A DNA stretch of 64,000 nt from Symsagittifera roscoffensis (GCF_963678635.1 NC_087067.1:52630233-52694232), one strand, 5' to 3'. Positions 22,307 to 36,400 are shown, numbered from the stretch's first letter. Numbers and translations are program-made. Notes: generated by a model not told the origin, from the sequence alone.

Positions 22307-25300
22307 CTTAGAACCAAAAATATAAAATGGGAACAAACTCGCTTTTCTTTCCGAATTCAGCCAAGAAGTCAAACAAGACATGGATATGATCACAAAAGAA
22401 ATTAGGAAGGCGTTGATAAGGTTTTGATCATCGCGGCTGGCCCGAACACTATTATACTATTTTCTTAGTATTTTATTTAAAAATAAGTTATTACTTTAGG
22501 GTTGAAACATGTATGCTTTAACTTCAAGAGAGTTTTCCAACTACTGCAAGGGAACTAAAAAAACAATAGTTATGAGGCTATCAAAACAACTTCAGTTGGG
22601 GGAATTATCCTAACATTTTGCTAATTTTTTCTTATATCTATCGTCTGCTTTTTGTTAACAGAGGCTGTTCTTTAAATCTACAAAAAATAATCATAATCTT
22701 TTATTTAAAAAAATATTCATTTTTCCCCCTAACAGCTTTTGATTTGTTCTTTATATAGTGAAATTTTCGTTTCTTCTTAGCTCTAAAAATTATTTCTTTT
22801 TCCAAGTTTTACAAGAGCAGTTGTTTTGATTTTTTGTATTTTCAACAAGGACTTTTTTGATCTACAAATTATTATTATTTTTTATAAATCCTAAGAAAGA
22901 ACTCTTCATGTAAATTGCAAAATGGTTGTTTCTCAAATTTACAACTGAAAACTATTGCTTACATAGTAAAATGGTCGTTTTACAATTTTCCAAGACAAGT
23001 AATCTTTGCTGTTGATGTTCATTTAAAGGAAACTTCAAAAAAACTTGCTCCATAGATCTTTAAAAAACTCTATATTTCACAAATGGCAGCTTCATAGTAA
23101 TACAACAAATGATAACCTGTTTTTAACTTTAGAAAAAAATGCTTGTATGCCAATAAATCGTGCCATTCAGTAATTCGCGATTCCTTGCGGTTCCCAAGCT
23201 ATAAAAATGTAACTATCAATCAAGCCCACGAATAATAGAAAAACGTACCACTTCCAAAGTTAAAGTTCTTTCCCCATTCAGTTGTAGAAAAAAAAGTGGC
23301 TAGTATCCGCTTCTTTTTTCAACCGCTGAATGTGGGAAGGAACTTTGCCTGTTTTACGTTTTTTTTTACTAGCCACAAGTCAAGCACCGCAATGTATCAT
23401 CAGAATGGTTTGAATGATATATCATATTACAGCCCTTATTGTCGTGATTTAAGCTTTCACAGTGTCTTCTCAGTGTCGAGAAAATAGAGTTTTTATACTG
23501 CTTTTTTAACTTCATCTCGATGGAATAAAACAAGCAGCGAGTAACTGTTATAATACGAAATGTCTTCCAAAAAGCCTTCGTCAAAAACTTACTTTTATTC
23601 CAGACAAAAAATAAAGCTTCATGTAGCGCTTGCTAGGCATAAAAAACCTCTTTACAAATTAAGAAAAAAATAAGAAAATTACCGGATAACAGAAAGACAA
23701 CTGAAATCAATTAGGCCTAATTTATTCAATTTCTAAGCTTTAGTCTATTTTCAGATCTTATCATGCCCCAAAAAATACAATTTGAAGAAGAAACTGCTCG
23801 CGGTACTTGTTCCGACCATTGAAAAAGGGGAGGAACTTAGTATTCGGGTGTGTTTTAGGTTTTTGATAGGTTTTTTAGTTTCTTTGATTTCCAGGCAAAA
23901 TCTCAGGTATCCAAATAATCATTGGACTGGGTTGAGTGATATATCAGATTAAATCACTTTCAGTCGTGATTCGAACCACATTTAAAAAAATTCCAAACTT
24001 TCCCGTTGTCGAGAAAAACTGGTCTGAAGCTTTGATTGGTCGTCTTACTTTGAGCAAGTAAATCCAGTGAGCAGGCTTATTTTTGCTCAAATTTAGCTGT
24101 TTAAAATAGCTTATTTATGCTGGATTTTAGTTTTAGTCTCGTAAAGTCTTCAAAAAATGTTGTCCAATTTGCCTATTTTACTATGACTGCCGAATATCCC
24201 CAACTTTTAGTTTTTCGTTAAGATACTTTTATCACACCACTCAGAAAAAATGACACTAATTTCGAAATTTCCTTTTTGTGTTTGTGCTTTTAAAGTCTAT
24301 GGTCAGAACATTCTGTTCTACTTCCACAGTAACCGGCTATCCTTTATTGTTTATTTTGATTTCTAGAAAAAGTTTTAACAATTTTTCTCTCCATAAATTT
24401 TGATCCTAACTGTTTTTCATCTCTTTGAAAGGACGTTCTTTGAAGGTTTCCAAATGGTTATTCCCATTTAATAAGCCGCTTTAAGGTAATTTTATGAATG
24501 ATAAATCTACCAAACTCAACCAAAAAATACATCGAAGCTTAGCAAGAGTTCGCATTTTCTAAATTCTGAAAATTAAGGCATTTTTGCAGATCTAGGAGCA
24601 GTGTTTTTTCATATATTTTTTTGAATGGTAGCTCAATGTAATTGTAGTGAAAAAAAACGCTCTTTAAAATATTTACTTTTCGATTGTATGCCTAGTTAAG
24701 TCAGATAAAAAACCTCGGTCATGGTGGATCTTCCTGGTCTAATATGCTGTTAATGTAATCAACTCTGATGTCTCCCCCAGACAGCAGAATGAAATTAAAT
24801 TGATTAAAATCCATTCTTTTCCCAAGCATCAAGTTCATTATAAAGCTTTTTGAATTCGATTTTGTTGATTTTATATCACTTATAACGGATTATGATACAA
24901 AGAGAAACAATCGCAGACTGATTTTTCGTCCCTTTGTTGTTTCGCGTCTTTTCACAAAGTCCCCGAAATGTCTGAATGATTTTATATAGCATTTGATACT
25001 TTTTCATGAGCTACTGAGTTAGTCTGATGGCCTCAAATGAAAACGTCGGTTTCATAGAAAAGATATTAAAAATTCAGTTCTACAATATCCAAATGGATCT
25101 TCTCAAATGGATTACTGCATGTAATTGTGATATCCTGACTTGTAACCTGGAAAAAAAAATTAGGCATTTTTCATAGTAAAAGAAAATTAGACAGACTCTG
25201 CAGCAATTTTATTCAAAATATTAAAAGAATACTCTAACTTTTAAAATTCTATTCACGTGGAGGCGCTTATAAACTTCAAAAAATGGTTAGTGGAGAAAAT

Positions 25301-26989
25301 TTGAGTTTTTTTGGTCAAATGAAAGATAATTGCCCCATTATCAGCCGGCTCACTCGCTTTATTCCCTCCAAATTAGACTGCACACTGAGACATTTTTGAG
25401 AAAGTTTTATACTGGTTCGTCGTAAGCACACTTTAGTTTCATCATAAGGATATGCACTTGCCTCATTTATGATTGTTTGTGCTACCGAATTTTGCATTTA
25501 GAAATTTAAGGAAAAAGCACTAAAACACTAAAACACACCCCAAGACAAAGTTTTTTCCTTTTTGAGTGGTCGTAACAATGAAATTTTTACGCATAAGATG
25601 AACTTTGCTGTTTTTAGTCAGCTTTGTTCTGCCAAGAGTTTTTTCCTGCTTTAAACAACGTTCGGCTTCTTTAGTAGAGATTCGAAAATAGTTCTTCCAT
25701 TTCTTTTCATTTTAAGCAAAGTTTTTTGATGTTGTTTATAAATTTATTGAGAGATATTTTGTATGCTACATCTTTAAGTTCTCCTCAAAAGCACTAAGAC
25801 AACAATTTTTTTTTAATTTGAAAAAAAAACGATTTTTTGTTGATATTTTTAAAGAGGCACCTGTTTTTGCTGTGAATTTTGCTTGAACTTTTGACCTTTA
25901 ACAAATCTTTGCTATGTAAAATTCTTCATTTTATTTCTTCTCCATTTTTAACAAGCATTCGCTGATATAAATTTCTCTGATTCGACTTTTTTTGGAAGTT
26001 TTCGTTTGTTTTGGGTATTGTTTTTCGTAGAATGCTAAGAAAAAACGTATATTTAAAAATGTACGAATGGTTTGTTTTTCAAAATTTTATGAATTGTTTT
26101 TATTTCTAATTTCTTGTCCTTTTCTAAATTTTGTGATAGATAATATTGCCGTAATCATAGAAAGATAAATTTTTCAAAATAAAATGAACCTTTTCTAGTT
26201 TGTGAAACGGTAGTTTTCTGTTCCGACCTCTGGAAATGGGAGAAAATTTGTCTTCAAGTGTGTTTTTACATCTACTCTTTTAAAAAACTTTCCGCACAAA
26301 ATCAGGTACCACAAATAATCATAATTATATGTTAGTATTATAAGTAATTTCAAACCTCTTTCGATGGTTATTCAAACTTTACAAATAACAATTATGATTT
26401 TTTGATTTTAGTCAAAATTCGAGCAAATAAATTGAGCAAGAAGACTTAGAACCTTGATAAGTTTACTACTAAGATTTTTTTTGATAGATATTTTAAGTTT
26501 TTTTTTGATATTTTGAAATAAAATATACTGAATTGCCAAATCTCCTAATACTTACTACACTCAGGCAAAGTGGTTTTCGCATCACCTCCGATACAGAAAA
26601 GAAGGACTAGGATTACCAGCAAAAGAAAAGACATCAAAATAAGAATATAAAACCTTCAAAAATTTGTTTTTTTTTGTCAAAAAAGTTACAAAAATTGCAA
26701 ATTGCAAAAAGACCAAAACTTTCTGTAACAATCTCACATACACCATTAGAAATTTTACAAAGAAGTTTCCAATTGCTAAAAAAAACCGAATTTTTCAGCG
26801 GAACCTAGAAACTAGCCGACACGAAAGACTAAAACTAAGCAAAATTTTTTGGAACTCAAATTTGAAGAAAAATGCCCAAATTTTAGTCAAATTCGGTGCT
26901 GCGGCAACTAAATCGACAAAAAAGCAGACAAACAGAAGTCCTACAACAATTTTTTTGGGCGGAAAAGTTTCCGCTTACAAATAAAACTG

Positions 26990-27063
26990 GTCTTGACCCG
27001 ATTCGAACCAATGACTTTTGTGTGTCTAGACAAGTGCGTTAGCTCTTCGCCACGTGCTCAAAT
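26990..27063 (-). tRNA. tRNA-like sequence (probably SINE or pseudogene)
   Basis: The minus strand has an A-box-like 'TGGCGAAGAGCTAACGCA' and a perfect B-box GGTTCGAATC at tRNA spacing. A partly paired acceptor stem can be drawn. The anticodon region is ambiguous (AGA if the loop is CTAGACA), and the long arm expected of tRNA-Ser is absent. Most likely a tRNA-derived repeat or pseudogene. Confidence 0.4.
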
Positions 27064-27407
27064 CAACATCTGACTATTGATTTCATATGAAGCAAAAATG
27101 AAATGGTTCAAGTGATTCTGCTAAACTAGTTGTTAACCCGACAAAAAGTCTCTGTGTGACAATTTCTGTTGACAATTTTTGATCATTATAATTAATAATT
27201 CCAATATCAGAGATTATTCAATAGACATAGTCAATTTATATAGTTGCGATCTGCAAGCACATCAAAAAGGCAAATAGGCCTAGTCGAGTCATGTCCTAAT
27301 TAACACATGCCTTAATTAACAGCAGCGCTTTGCGAACACGACAAAAGGCTGCTTAATAAATTGCAATAAGAAAAAATAGAAATAAGCCTTGAATTAATTT
27401 AAAAAAG

Positions 27408-27492
27408 CGGCAACGCGTCGGATTCGAACCTACGAACTACTGCGACCTAAATATTCTGAGTCTCACACACTAACCACTCAGCCACGGATGCC
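27408..27492 (-). tRNA. tRNA-Leu-like sequence with long variable arm (likely pseudogene)
   Basis: 85 nt on the minus strand. The D arm 'GTGGCTGAGTGGTTAG' is class-II-like, 'GACTCAG' resembles a Leu(CAG) loop, an extra arm follows, the T loop is GGTTCGAATC, and the acceptor begins GGCATCC. A T6 run, a Pol III stop signal, follows. The anticodon stem pairs poorly and the acceptor stem has two mismatches, so it may be a pseudogene or the head of a SINE. Confidence 0.5.
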
Positions 27493-27912
27493 TCATTATT
27501 CACAAACACAGGCCACAAATAGAGCAGAGAACAGATGCTATGCTATTTCCAATGCGACAGTGAAATTTGCATATAATATGAACACTTTCAATGAACACTT
27601 TTTTGAGGGTTAGGTTAGAAAAAAACGAAGGTTCGTACTAATATACTAGCGCTCGCAAGCTTGCTGGTGTAAACAGTACAATTTTAAACCCTTTAGGTTC
27701 CAAAAAGTTCAACTAACAGGTAATAAATTTATTTTCTTTGATTTTGATATTCTCAAGTTTTCGGGCAAATAAACGGCCTAAATATTTTGAGCGACCAATT
27801 TTTCCTTGGATAAAGCATTTTGCCGACAAAAATTATTTCAGATCAGTTAGTTAGTTCAAAATTTTTTTAAAACATATTCATACACTTGTGTATTTTTTTT
27901 TTAAGTATGTAT

Positions 27913-28376
27913 ACAGGGGCGGATTTAGGGGGGGGGGGGGGGACGGGGAGCGGATTTAGGGGGGGGGGCGGGGACGGGGAGCGCATTTAGGGGGGGCGGA
28001 CACCTTCCTCCCCCTTTCAGGGATATTCCCACCTTTGGTACTATTCAGGAAATCCAATTTTGGCCGACCGACCTTAAAATTTTTCTAAAGGCGCCTTTGG
28101 CGCCAATATATATTAATTTTGAGGGGGGAGCACGCGCCGAAAAAAGGCGATTTTTTGGTCAAAATTTTCCAAAAAGTGCCTAAATACGCTTTTTAGACTA
28201 TTTTTTCAAAATTTTGCCTCCGGCGCAGAAAGTTTGTCTAAAACAGGCCCTAAGCCGTGCTTAGGGAGAGCTCGAAAAATCAATTCGCTCGACCTAAAAA
28301 AAGAAGGTCGGAGAAATTTCCGAAATTTTTTTGAAAATTCGCCCCCCCCTCGAGAAAATCCTAGATCCGCCCCTGT
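27913..28376. mobile_element. MITE with 'acaggggcggat' terminal inverted repeats
   Basis: The ends read 'acaggggcggatttag' and 'ctagatccgcccctgt', an inverted pair with one mismatch over 16 bp. 'atgtat' flanks both ends as a possible target duplication. The left part carries three copies of 'gcggattta' or 'gcgcattta' with long G runs. No transposase. The right end resembles the MITE-like repeats at 61.7 and 63.2 kb. The open stretch at 28234-28500 is a by-product. Confidence 0.6.
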
Positions 28377-28545
28377 ATGTATGTATGTTTTTCCTTATGT
28401 ATCTTTAAGATTGATAACTGTATCCGCAAAACCTACGAAGTCTGCAAAAAATTCAAGGAATGGTCATGTTTGGGGAGACGTAACCAACCTCGCTGTGTAA
28501 GTTGAATTCATGTGTTCTATTTGTTTCAATACACTTCTTTCTCAC

Positions 28546-28692
28546 CTGAAAGTGTTGGAATATCTCCTCCACCTCCTCGAGGGCAATGACCTGTCCGAAA
28601 TCATCCCCCATGCGTCTGTAGGCCTTCTCAAAGTCAGAGAAACACAGCTCATCAGCGGGTGACTTACCCCCGCGACACTGCGGCTTCAATAT
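28546..28692 (-). CDS. Host gene, internal exon (EF-hand-like)
   Basis: 147 bp, exactly 49 codons, phase 0 at both ends. The acceptor reads TGTTTTAG and the donor CAG followed by GTGAGA on the minus strand. It encodes 'LCFSDFEKAYRRMGDDFGQV' followed by 'IALEEVEEIFQHFQ'. The helix-loop-helix rhythm (F-x-D-F-x-x-A-x-x-x-M-G, then E-E-V-E-E-I-F) resembles an EF-hand-type pair, but no canonical calcium-binding loop is present. The CpG- and GC-richer coding sequence in an AT-rich intron background, with both splice signals, makes a real host exon likely. The product cannot be named. Confidence 0.7.
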
Positions 28693-29750
28693 CTAAAACA
28701 AGAATGAGTCTTCTGCTGTAGATACTGTTTTTTGTAGCCAAGTACACACAATCGCTTCACTTTCATTTATCTTCACAGGTTTTTATCACATTTTTGCGGT
28801 TCAAAGAACAGTTCTTGACAAAATCTGAAATATTCTTTCCTCGAGTTCTGCTCTATGCTTCTCGACATTTTTGATTAACTTTGAAAAAGAATAAAACAAA
28901 ACATGAGAGAGCTGCAAAAAAACTTCAGATCGCTAAGTTTTTATAATTTCAAATAACGGTTCAAAACGTTATTATGACGGTACAGTGCAAATCATTTAAC
29001 GGTTCATAAAATCAAAAAACAATCTCAGCTACTAGAAATAGCAAAAAATATATTAATAATCATAATAATAATATAATAAATTGTTTGCAAATTAGATTCC
29101 ATTCATTGTGAAAGTTACTACATTTACAACCAAACGAATTCTCATTGCGAGAACGCCGTGAAACTATGCAGCCCGTTTTCAGGCGCCTCTGATCCTACTA
29201 TGACTTCTGTTATTTTTTAATATCGATAGTTAATCAAGAAATCAATTAAAAAAAGATTTAAAGATTTAATGAGCAAAAAAAATTGAAGCGAAAAAGGGGA
29301 AAACTTCAGCAGTATACCTACCCTTAACATGAAATTCTTTTTAAAATATTATTACTACTCAAAAATGAATTCAACCAAATGATAATTTCCAGGAATAAAA
29401 TTGTCCGAAAACTCATGGTCGAAGATTTGTAATTGATATTTTGCGCAGCTCCGAATCTTAGTTTCAAAAATTGGGTAGTATTTTAGAACAAAGTTGAAAA
29501 CTTTTCTAATTCTAATTTTTACCGAAGTTTTTTTTTACACTTTGATTGAACAGGTATCTGCCTAGTTAAAACTCTCTTATTCAAAATTGTATTCAAAATT
29601 TTCTCAGTTACAGCTTCCTGGTCAATGGCCAATATGCACTCTTATCTTAAAACCTTACATAGTAACTTTGAAATTTCGTAGATATGTAATTTCTTTATAA
29701 AGTTTATTTTCCGTTTTTGTCTCAGTTCTTCGATGCTTTCATGTCTTCTC

Positions 29751-31938
29751 TTAAAACAAATAATTTTTATAAGGCCATTTAATTTTAAGTTCGATTGTTT
29801 CTAATTTCGTCTTGTCTGTTGAAGCATAGGCCGAAACCCCATACCGTAAAATGGTTTTCACATAAGCGTTATATCCTTTCAGGAGTTGATCTTCACCTAA
29901 CAATTTCCTCAGCCTGTAATACATCCCACAAAACCTCGACAATTTGTTTTCAATTTTTGTAATATGATCAGTAAAGGAAAGCTTAGAGTCAATTTAAACA
30001 CCTAAGTATCAGAACGATTGTTTTTCTTTAATAATTATTCCAATTCTTTTTTACATCTGATTTTCCGCTGCTCTTCTTAGATATTATCATTATTTTTGTT
30101 TTATGTTTACTTAAGGTCAGCTTGCTTTTTCTAGCCAATTTTCTGTTTTGTCCAACGCTTCTTGGTGTTCACCTGTTTCTAGCTGTTGTTTTTATGACAG
30201 TGTCGTCTGCATATAAAATCAGATTATTTTCACTGTTTTCATTTAGCTCAATATCATTTATATAAATGATGAAAAAAGCGGGCCTGATATGGATCTCTGT
30301 GGTACTCCATAATTCACATTTTTAGTTTGAGAGCGTTTGGTATTATTGGCAACGTATTGTTGTCGGTTTATTAGATAAGATTTCAAAAGGTCCAAAACAG
30401 GTCACCGAAAAGCATCTGCGTCATATTTCTCCAGTAAAAAAATGTGGTCAACTGTACCAAAGGTTTTCTTAAGGTCAGTGCATGTGCACTGTGTTTTCGT
30501 GGTATTAAAGTTCCAATCTTGACGCTTTTCTTCTATTAGGGTTATCAGCCCATCAATTGTACTCCTTTTGAACTGAACGCAAACTGGCAATTTGGTTTGA
30601 ATTGATACTTATTGAGATATTGGTTCATTCTGCTATAAATGACCCAGTCTAAAATTGGTAAAAGAGAAACTGGCCTGTAATTTAATGGGTCTAAATCATT
30701 GCCTTCTTCGAAAAGGTTTAATTTTGGCAATTATGAAACTGTTTATCCAAACATTTTTGTAAAATTTTGTCAAAACTGGGAGCAAAACTGGACATAATTT
30801 TTCCAAGTAATAGTGATTAAGTCCATAAGTATTCAAGCTAAACTTGGTTTCTAGCGATTCGATTTTGCTTGAAGTTTCACATTGCGTTATGTCAGCTAAA
30901 AACATTAAGTTCATTTGTTTTCTGACTCTTAATTCTCCGCCAATTTTTGTCCAACACTTGCAAAGAAGTCGTTGAATTCATCAAAATTTTTTAAACCGTT
31001 TTTTTTTTCGATGCAGAATTTTTCAATTCATTATAAACCCAAAGCTTCGAAGATTTTCTAATCGATGTTTTTCTGGTGAAAATGATTCAATGTTACTTCT
31101 GAGCTTTTCGTTCAACAATAAAAAAACTCATCGCAAATAAATTGGTTATTTTTTGTTTCAACATCAAATAAGTTTTCATATAAAGACTCATTTAGTTCTT
31201 TCAGAAAAGATTCCGATTCACATTTGTACCATGGTCAGGTTTTGGTAATGAAAAATTCATTTTTGCATGTTTGTTATGTTGCGTTTGAAATTACTCCATA
31301 ATAATCAGTTACCGATGTTTTGAAGATGTTATTGTTTTTTTTTACATTGGATAAAAACAGATATATACACGTCTTACTGGCCTTTGTTTCTCTGGTTGCT
31401 TGTTTTCCTTTTTGTAGAAAAAGATCGTTTCCATTTAATATACTTATAAGTTCAGAGAGTCGTTTACTTTTTCTTAAAATATTAATGTTTAAGTCACCAC
31501 AAAGTAAATGATGTGTAGATGGTGCTACTATAATATCATCCGAAACTTTTTGTGGTATAAGGAGTGACCGAGTTTTTGCCACGCTAGGAGGAATATAAAC
31601 ACACGTAAAATCTGTATTTTTTTAGTTTTTTATTTGTAATTTTGACGCTTAATAATTGAATGTTGTTACATCTTGTTCTCTTTATTGTTTCATAATTTCT
31701 TCCACATTTGGTATATACGCATACGCCTCCACCCCCACGCTTACGAGATTTTTCAATGAGAGGTTGATACTCTTTTGTTTTGAAAATTTTGAAATTCTGT
31801 TTTGGTGGAATACCAGGTTTCGGTTGAACATATAACGCTAGGCAAATAAGTTAGTTGAGTTAGGCTATCTTGAAATTCGTCTATGTTTTTTGGTATCGAT
31901 CTAATGTTTTGCAAAAGAACCTGCTCAGTGGTATTCAT
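29751..31938 (-). pseudogene. LINE ORF2: AP endonuclease and reverse transcriptase (decayed)
   Basis: Reading down the minus strand: 'LLQNIRSIPKNIDEF' and 'SVICSTETWYS' (endonuclease start, 31.9-31.75 kb), 'HLLCGDLNINIL' (G-D-x-N block, 31.5 kb), 'LNYRPVSLLPILDWVIYSRM' (RT block 1, 30.7 kb), 'LKKTFGTVDHIFLLEKY' (30.45 kb), and the catalytic 'YADDTV' at about 30.2 kb. The 29.8-kb piece ('GYNAYVKTILRYGVSAYAS') is the post-RT region. Several frameshifts and stops separate them. Block content places it with APE-type non-LTR elements of the CR1/Jockey group. It lies in the same orientation as the host gene. Confidence 0.75.
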
Positions 31939-32857
31939 GATATACTGCTTTGTGTGTCTTTGTTGATCTGAGATAGGAAAAACAAAAATGAAGGTTAAAA
32001 AATCACAAACTCCCTCAGTTGGCCTTAAAATTTTTACCTTCTACATCCCTATGTTTCATATGCTGTTCTGGTATGCAAGCAAAATCATTAATTTTGCTGT
32101 TTTCGAAACATGAAGTTTCTTGATTTGTCTTGTTTTCAATTGCAGTTCTTCACTGTAGAGACCTGACGTTTCCTCATTTATATCCAAGTTAAACAAAAAA
32201 AAAACAATAGAAATGAAGCTTAGGTAAACTTTAATTTCAAGATGAAAAATAAAAGTTTTCATTTAGTGTCAACTCTACGTTATCACAGAGCACACAAAAA
32301 TTCACTCGCATAACAAGTCCATAAGCCCCTTTGTAGGCTTAGAGGTCGCTTTATCACAACCAACCTGGAGCGCTCGCGTTATCACAAGCAGGGCAAATGG
32401 AACTGACAGTCTGATTTCAATCAAAAAAAGATTTCGACTAAAAACATTTAACAAACAAAAAAGTTTGGATTAAGTTGTTTTTGACATTATTTGACTTATT
32501 TGAACTTTTAAACCAAATTGTAAAAATGGAAAAAAAACACAAAAAGTCACTTCCATAGGTCAAAGGGAAAAAGAGCAAGTATAATTATTATAACCAAGTT
32601 TAGTTATTGCAGAGTTGCACGGCGCTTCAGCATCAACTCATTATATCGTTCGTATTATCATAACACAAAGTATGAAATACTCACCAAAAAGTTTCAGTTT
32701 GTGTATTGATTAGAGTCTATGAGTCTATTTGTGGCTCAAATATGGTTTTTTGCCCTCCGGTGAGACTCTATCGTTTGCAACTCTGCTGCTTTTGTTAACC
32801 TCAACAAATTTTCCTCTTCTGATGGCATTTGGTTCCAATTTATTAAGATCATCTAAG

Positions 32858-33474
32858 CTATTGACTCGATCCATTTTCACCAGTAACTGCAACTGATACA
32901 ATGCAATTGTTGATCGCCGTCTCCAATCTTATACAAACAGCAGTTGCTTTGATCTCCGCGTCAGCTTTTGGCAATTTTTCATTTAAAATAAAAAACTTTT
33001 GGTTTATTGCGTTGACCTTTTTTCTAAGAATCCTTCTATTTTTCCAGACTTGCGTTTTGTCCTCGAAGTAAATGAATTTGCATTTTACGCTGGGAAGGAA
33101 AATACCTGTATTACCAGGCAGGACATGGCAAGCTTTCACACCATCATACTTAATTGTTATACCCAAAAAATACTTAAAATTTTTAGGGCCCCCATTGTTA
33201 CGTCTCTCACATTGCGCGCATCGTAACGAGGATTCAATGATATAATACTATCTTTTTTTGAATATTTTTTCCTGAGCACGCAATCGTTCCTGCATGTCCC
33301 GGTGATTTTTTTTTCCAACTCTTGAATGCGCAATTGTTGAGCACTCGAAATCATTTTAAGACCATCAATTTCTTTTTGTAACTCGCTCACCTTAGTGTCA
33401 CTTGTTTTACTCATGAAACCTCGAGCAGGAATGGAGCTGTTTGACATTCCCACCAAAACATCTTGGTGATCCAC
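32858..33474 (-). pseudogene. LINE ORF1: coiled coil plus RNA-binding-like domain
   Basis: 33157-33474 encodes a coiled coil ('VSELQKEIDGLKMISSAQQL', 'RIQELEKKI') and a linker. After a frameshift near 33160, 32858-33166 encodes a compact segment with 'FLPSVKCKFIYFEDKTQVWK' and 'NRRILRKKV', as in LINE ORF1 RNA-binding domains. It sits upstream of the ORF2 remnant on the same strand. Together they describe a near full-length dead LINE. Confidence 0.55.
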
Positions 33475-36400
33475 ATCCGTGATAAATAATCCGTCAAATA
33501 AACACTTTTAAAATCACTATTAATCATATTATATGTAATTTAGATATTAAAAATTAGGAGAATTAATAATTGAAAAAAGTCAATCAGAAGAAATTTTGAA
33601 AGATATAGGCTCTGTTTTATTTGAAATCATATCGACCTCAGGGTTCTTAATAATCATTTACTTTTATCAGTGTCAAGTTTTGGGATTGTTTTTAAGCGAA
33701 AAATTCGGCCAGAAGGAGAATTCGCATCAGATTTTATTTCATTTCAAGTTTCATTTCATATTTCAATTCAAATTTGTGTTTGTTTTTCGAAGTCAATCGA
33801 CTGTTTGCTTATTTTGCTGTGTTTCTTGATTTAAGAGCGCCGTTTTCGACGGTGCAAAAAAACAAGAATTTAAAACCCAAAAAACAAGGAAAAAAGTTAG
33901 TTTTTCAAAAAATTTATCTTATTTGAGCATTCCTAACATTTTCAAAGTGAATAAATATGTTCTTAAAAAATTACAATTTGACATACTCATCTGACGTAAC
34001 TTTTGCCGGCAATGTCCTTTATCCACTGTAAAATTTGTCGCTCAAAAAACGTAGACCGTTTATTTGCTCGAAAACTTGAGAATATCAAAATCAAAGAAAA
34101 TACTTAAGTGTTTCTGCTCGTCGCAAATAAATTGAATAATTTATTTCCTTGTTCATAATTAGTCCTAGTGATAATTTTTTTATCAAGCTTAGCTCAGGTT
34201 TTAGTAAGTTTCGTGTAGTATCGATTTCTACGCTCAAATTTCTGTAGGGATTGTGTCATATCAATTTCCATCCTGAAAATTTTTTTTCAAAAGAATTATC
34301 AATTCAAAATATTCATAATTCAACTTCAATCAAGAGCTAAATTAGCACCTTGGAGCCCTAATATTGAATTTGATAAAACTAAGTTTTTCCAACTAATGTT
34401 TCAATTATTAAGAAGTTTTCTTTATGCTAATGTTTCATTAAATAATTATCTTCATCAACGATAGCAAAAGTGCTGCAGATTTAGTAATTTTTTTCAGCAG
34501 GTGATATGGCTTGAAACTCAGTTGTAAAAAATTATCTTCAATTTTATAAAATTTACTCATCTACAAAACTTTTGCAATTTTGTAGATTTTGCAAATTTAT
34601 AAGTTCCGCAAATTTGACTATCTTTTTCAATTTATTTTAAAGTTTTTACAGTATCCGATAATCACGTTAGAAGAATCTAATCTATTTTATAGTTTTAATG
34701 AGTAGTTTATAGTTTTAATGAAATACGTCATTTTTTTGACAGAGGCGGCGCTGAATTTTTTAACGTTTGTTTTCGATAGTGTTCAATCAAATATGCCAGC
34801 TATTAAGTCAGTTTTGCCAAAATGGAAAACGACCACTTGACAAGTTTTCTGAGCCTTGAAAGCTTAAGGTAAAAAAAATCGTTTTGAAAACTTTAACCAT
34901 ATAAATTAAATTGAAACATTGTAAGCCGAATAAAATCTTTCAGCAAAAATAAACATTTTGAGCTGAAGCATTAAAAGCACAAAAGGATAAAATCCTGATT
35001 TTCTTATAAACAGCGCAATATTTAGAAAACATCAACAATATGAAAGGTAGTCAACAGAGAGTTGGAAAAGAGTCGATGAATGCAAGGAAACCAAGAGAAA
35101 AAGTTTTTCTTTTTGAAAACTTCAACTTGTAAATTTCAAAGTAAAAAATATCTCGAATGAAAATTTTTTAGATTTTAAAGAACATTTATTCAATGAATGA
35201 CACCATTTGGATCAATTAGCTGAATTTGAGAAAACTGGATCAATAGGTAAAAGTTTTTTCCTCTGGAAACAAGAAATGGATCACGTTTTTGTAATTTTCA
35301 CCCTTTTGCTGTTAGATAGTGAAACTTGCCTTCATTTTAGCGAATCAGATGAACTGAATTTGAAAATGAATAAAAAGCAAAACCTCGAAATATCAATTTT
35401 GAGCGTGAATCGATTTTATTTTTTTCTTACAAAATATTTTATAAATCATCGCGATATATATGTGTCTTCACATTTCTCATAGACGCTTGGAAATCAATCG
35501 GATGTCATGCAGCTGAAATAACCATGCTTTTAATTTTTTGTTTTATCAGACGTTAAATAGGAATTGAAAAAGCAAAAAAAAAAACAGATATTTTCAATCC
35601 ATGCTTGTTTCGTTTTTTTTTGTCTGTTGTTGTACTCTGATACTGATAAAGTCAATGAATGCAGCGTTGTGGTATAATTTATGTGAAACAGAAATTATTT
35701 TAAAAATTTTATTAGAAACTAATGTGCTGCAATCATTCTGATAACCATTTTTTTGTCGACTTTCCGCACTGGAAGTGTATATAATTTTGGCTTCGGCACC
35801 TGTGTACTCAAAACGAAGAAATTGAAAGCTTTTAGTTTTGTTGCAGGATTAGTTTTCGCTACCTTATTGACAAACTAAAGACTTAATGAGCGGAAGCATA
35901 TCTGATTGACAAGAATCATAGCAGCGGAACCAAAAATGTATCCACATGCATTAAGTTTTACTTGCATGCAACTCTAAAGCTTGAAAAACCGAATTTGATA
36001 TTCTATCATTGAAGGTTTATTGAAGTGCAAAATGGTTGCAACAGCAGAAAATCAGCTTGCTTTGCTTGCCACTAATAACTAATTTAAAAAATTGCTGGAT
36101 AAATTCCATTAGCACTTGCTATAACAACTAGTAAAATGGTTATTTACGAGTTCAGTTGTCCTTCTGATTGGCTTAAATTTCCCAGAGTATTACAGAACTA
36201 GCAATTTGTCCCCCAGCGAAAAGATTCTCGATTATTTATAGTTTTCGTTAGCTCAGAGATAGACATGGAAGAGAAACAGTTCTTCTTCTTCCTCTTCGTC
36301 TTCTTCCATAAACAGTAATTTTCAGGCAGAATAAACTCATTATCAGATCTTTTACAATTTTATGGCCTTGAATTTCATAGCAATATAATGTTTCTCTCCA

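Larger units (their letters stand above)
22307..28545 (-). other. Host gene intron, no further gene seen
   Basis: AT-rich sequence with homopolymer runs and only short chance frames (for example 23296-23487, 25315-25497 and 26664-26984). It contains the tRNA-like sequences at 27.0 and 27.4 kb and a MITE at 27.9 kb. Small exons could be hidden here; I could not find any with clear borders. Confidence 0.4.

Noticed and set aside
22129-22325. Plus-strand and alternative minus-strand frames over the host terminal exon
   Set aside because: They read the complement or another frame of the P/G/K/E-rich exon; the chosen frame keeps phase 0 with the other exons.
26664-26984. 106-codon plus-strand frame
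   Set aside because: Lysine/asparagine-rich from A-rich DNA; no motif and no splice signals.
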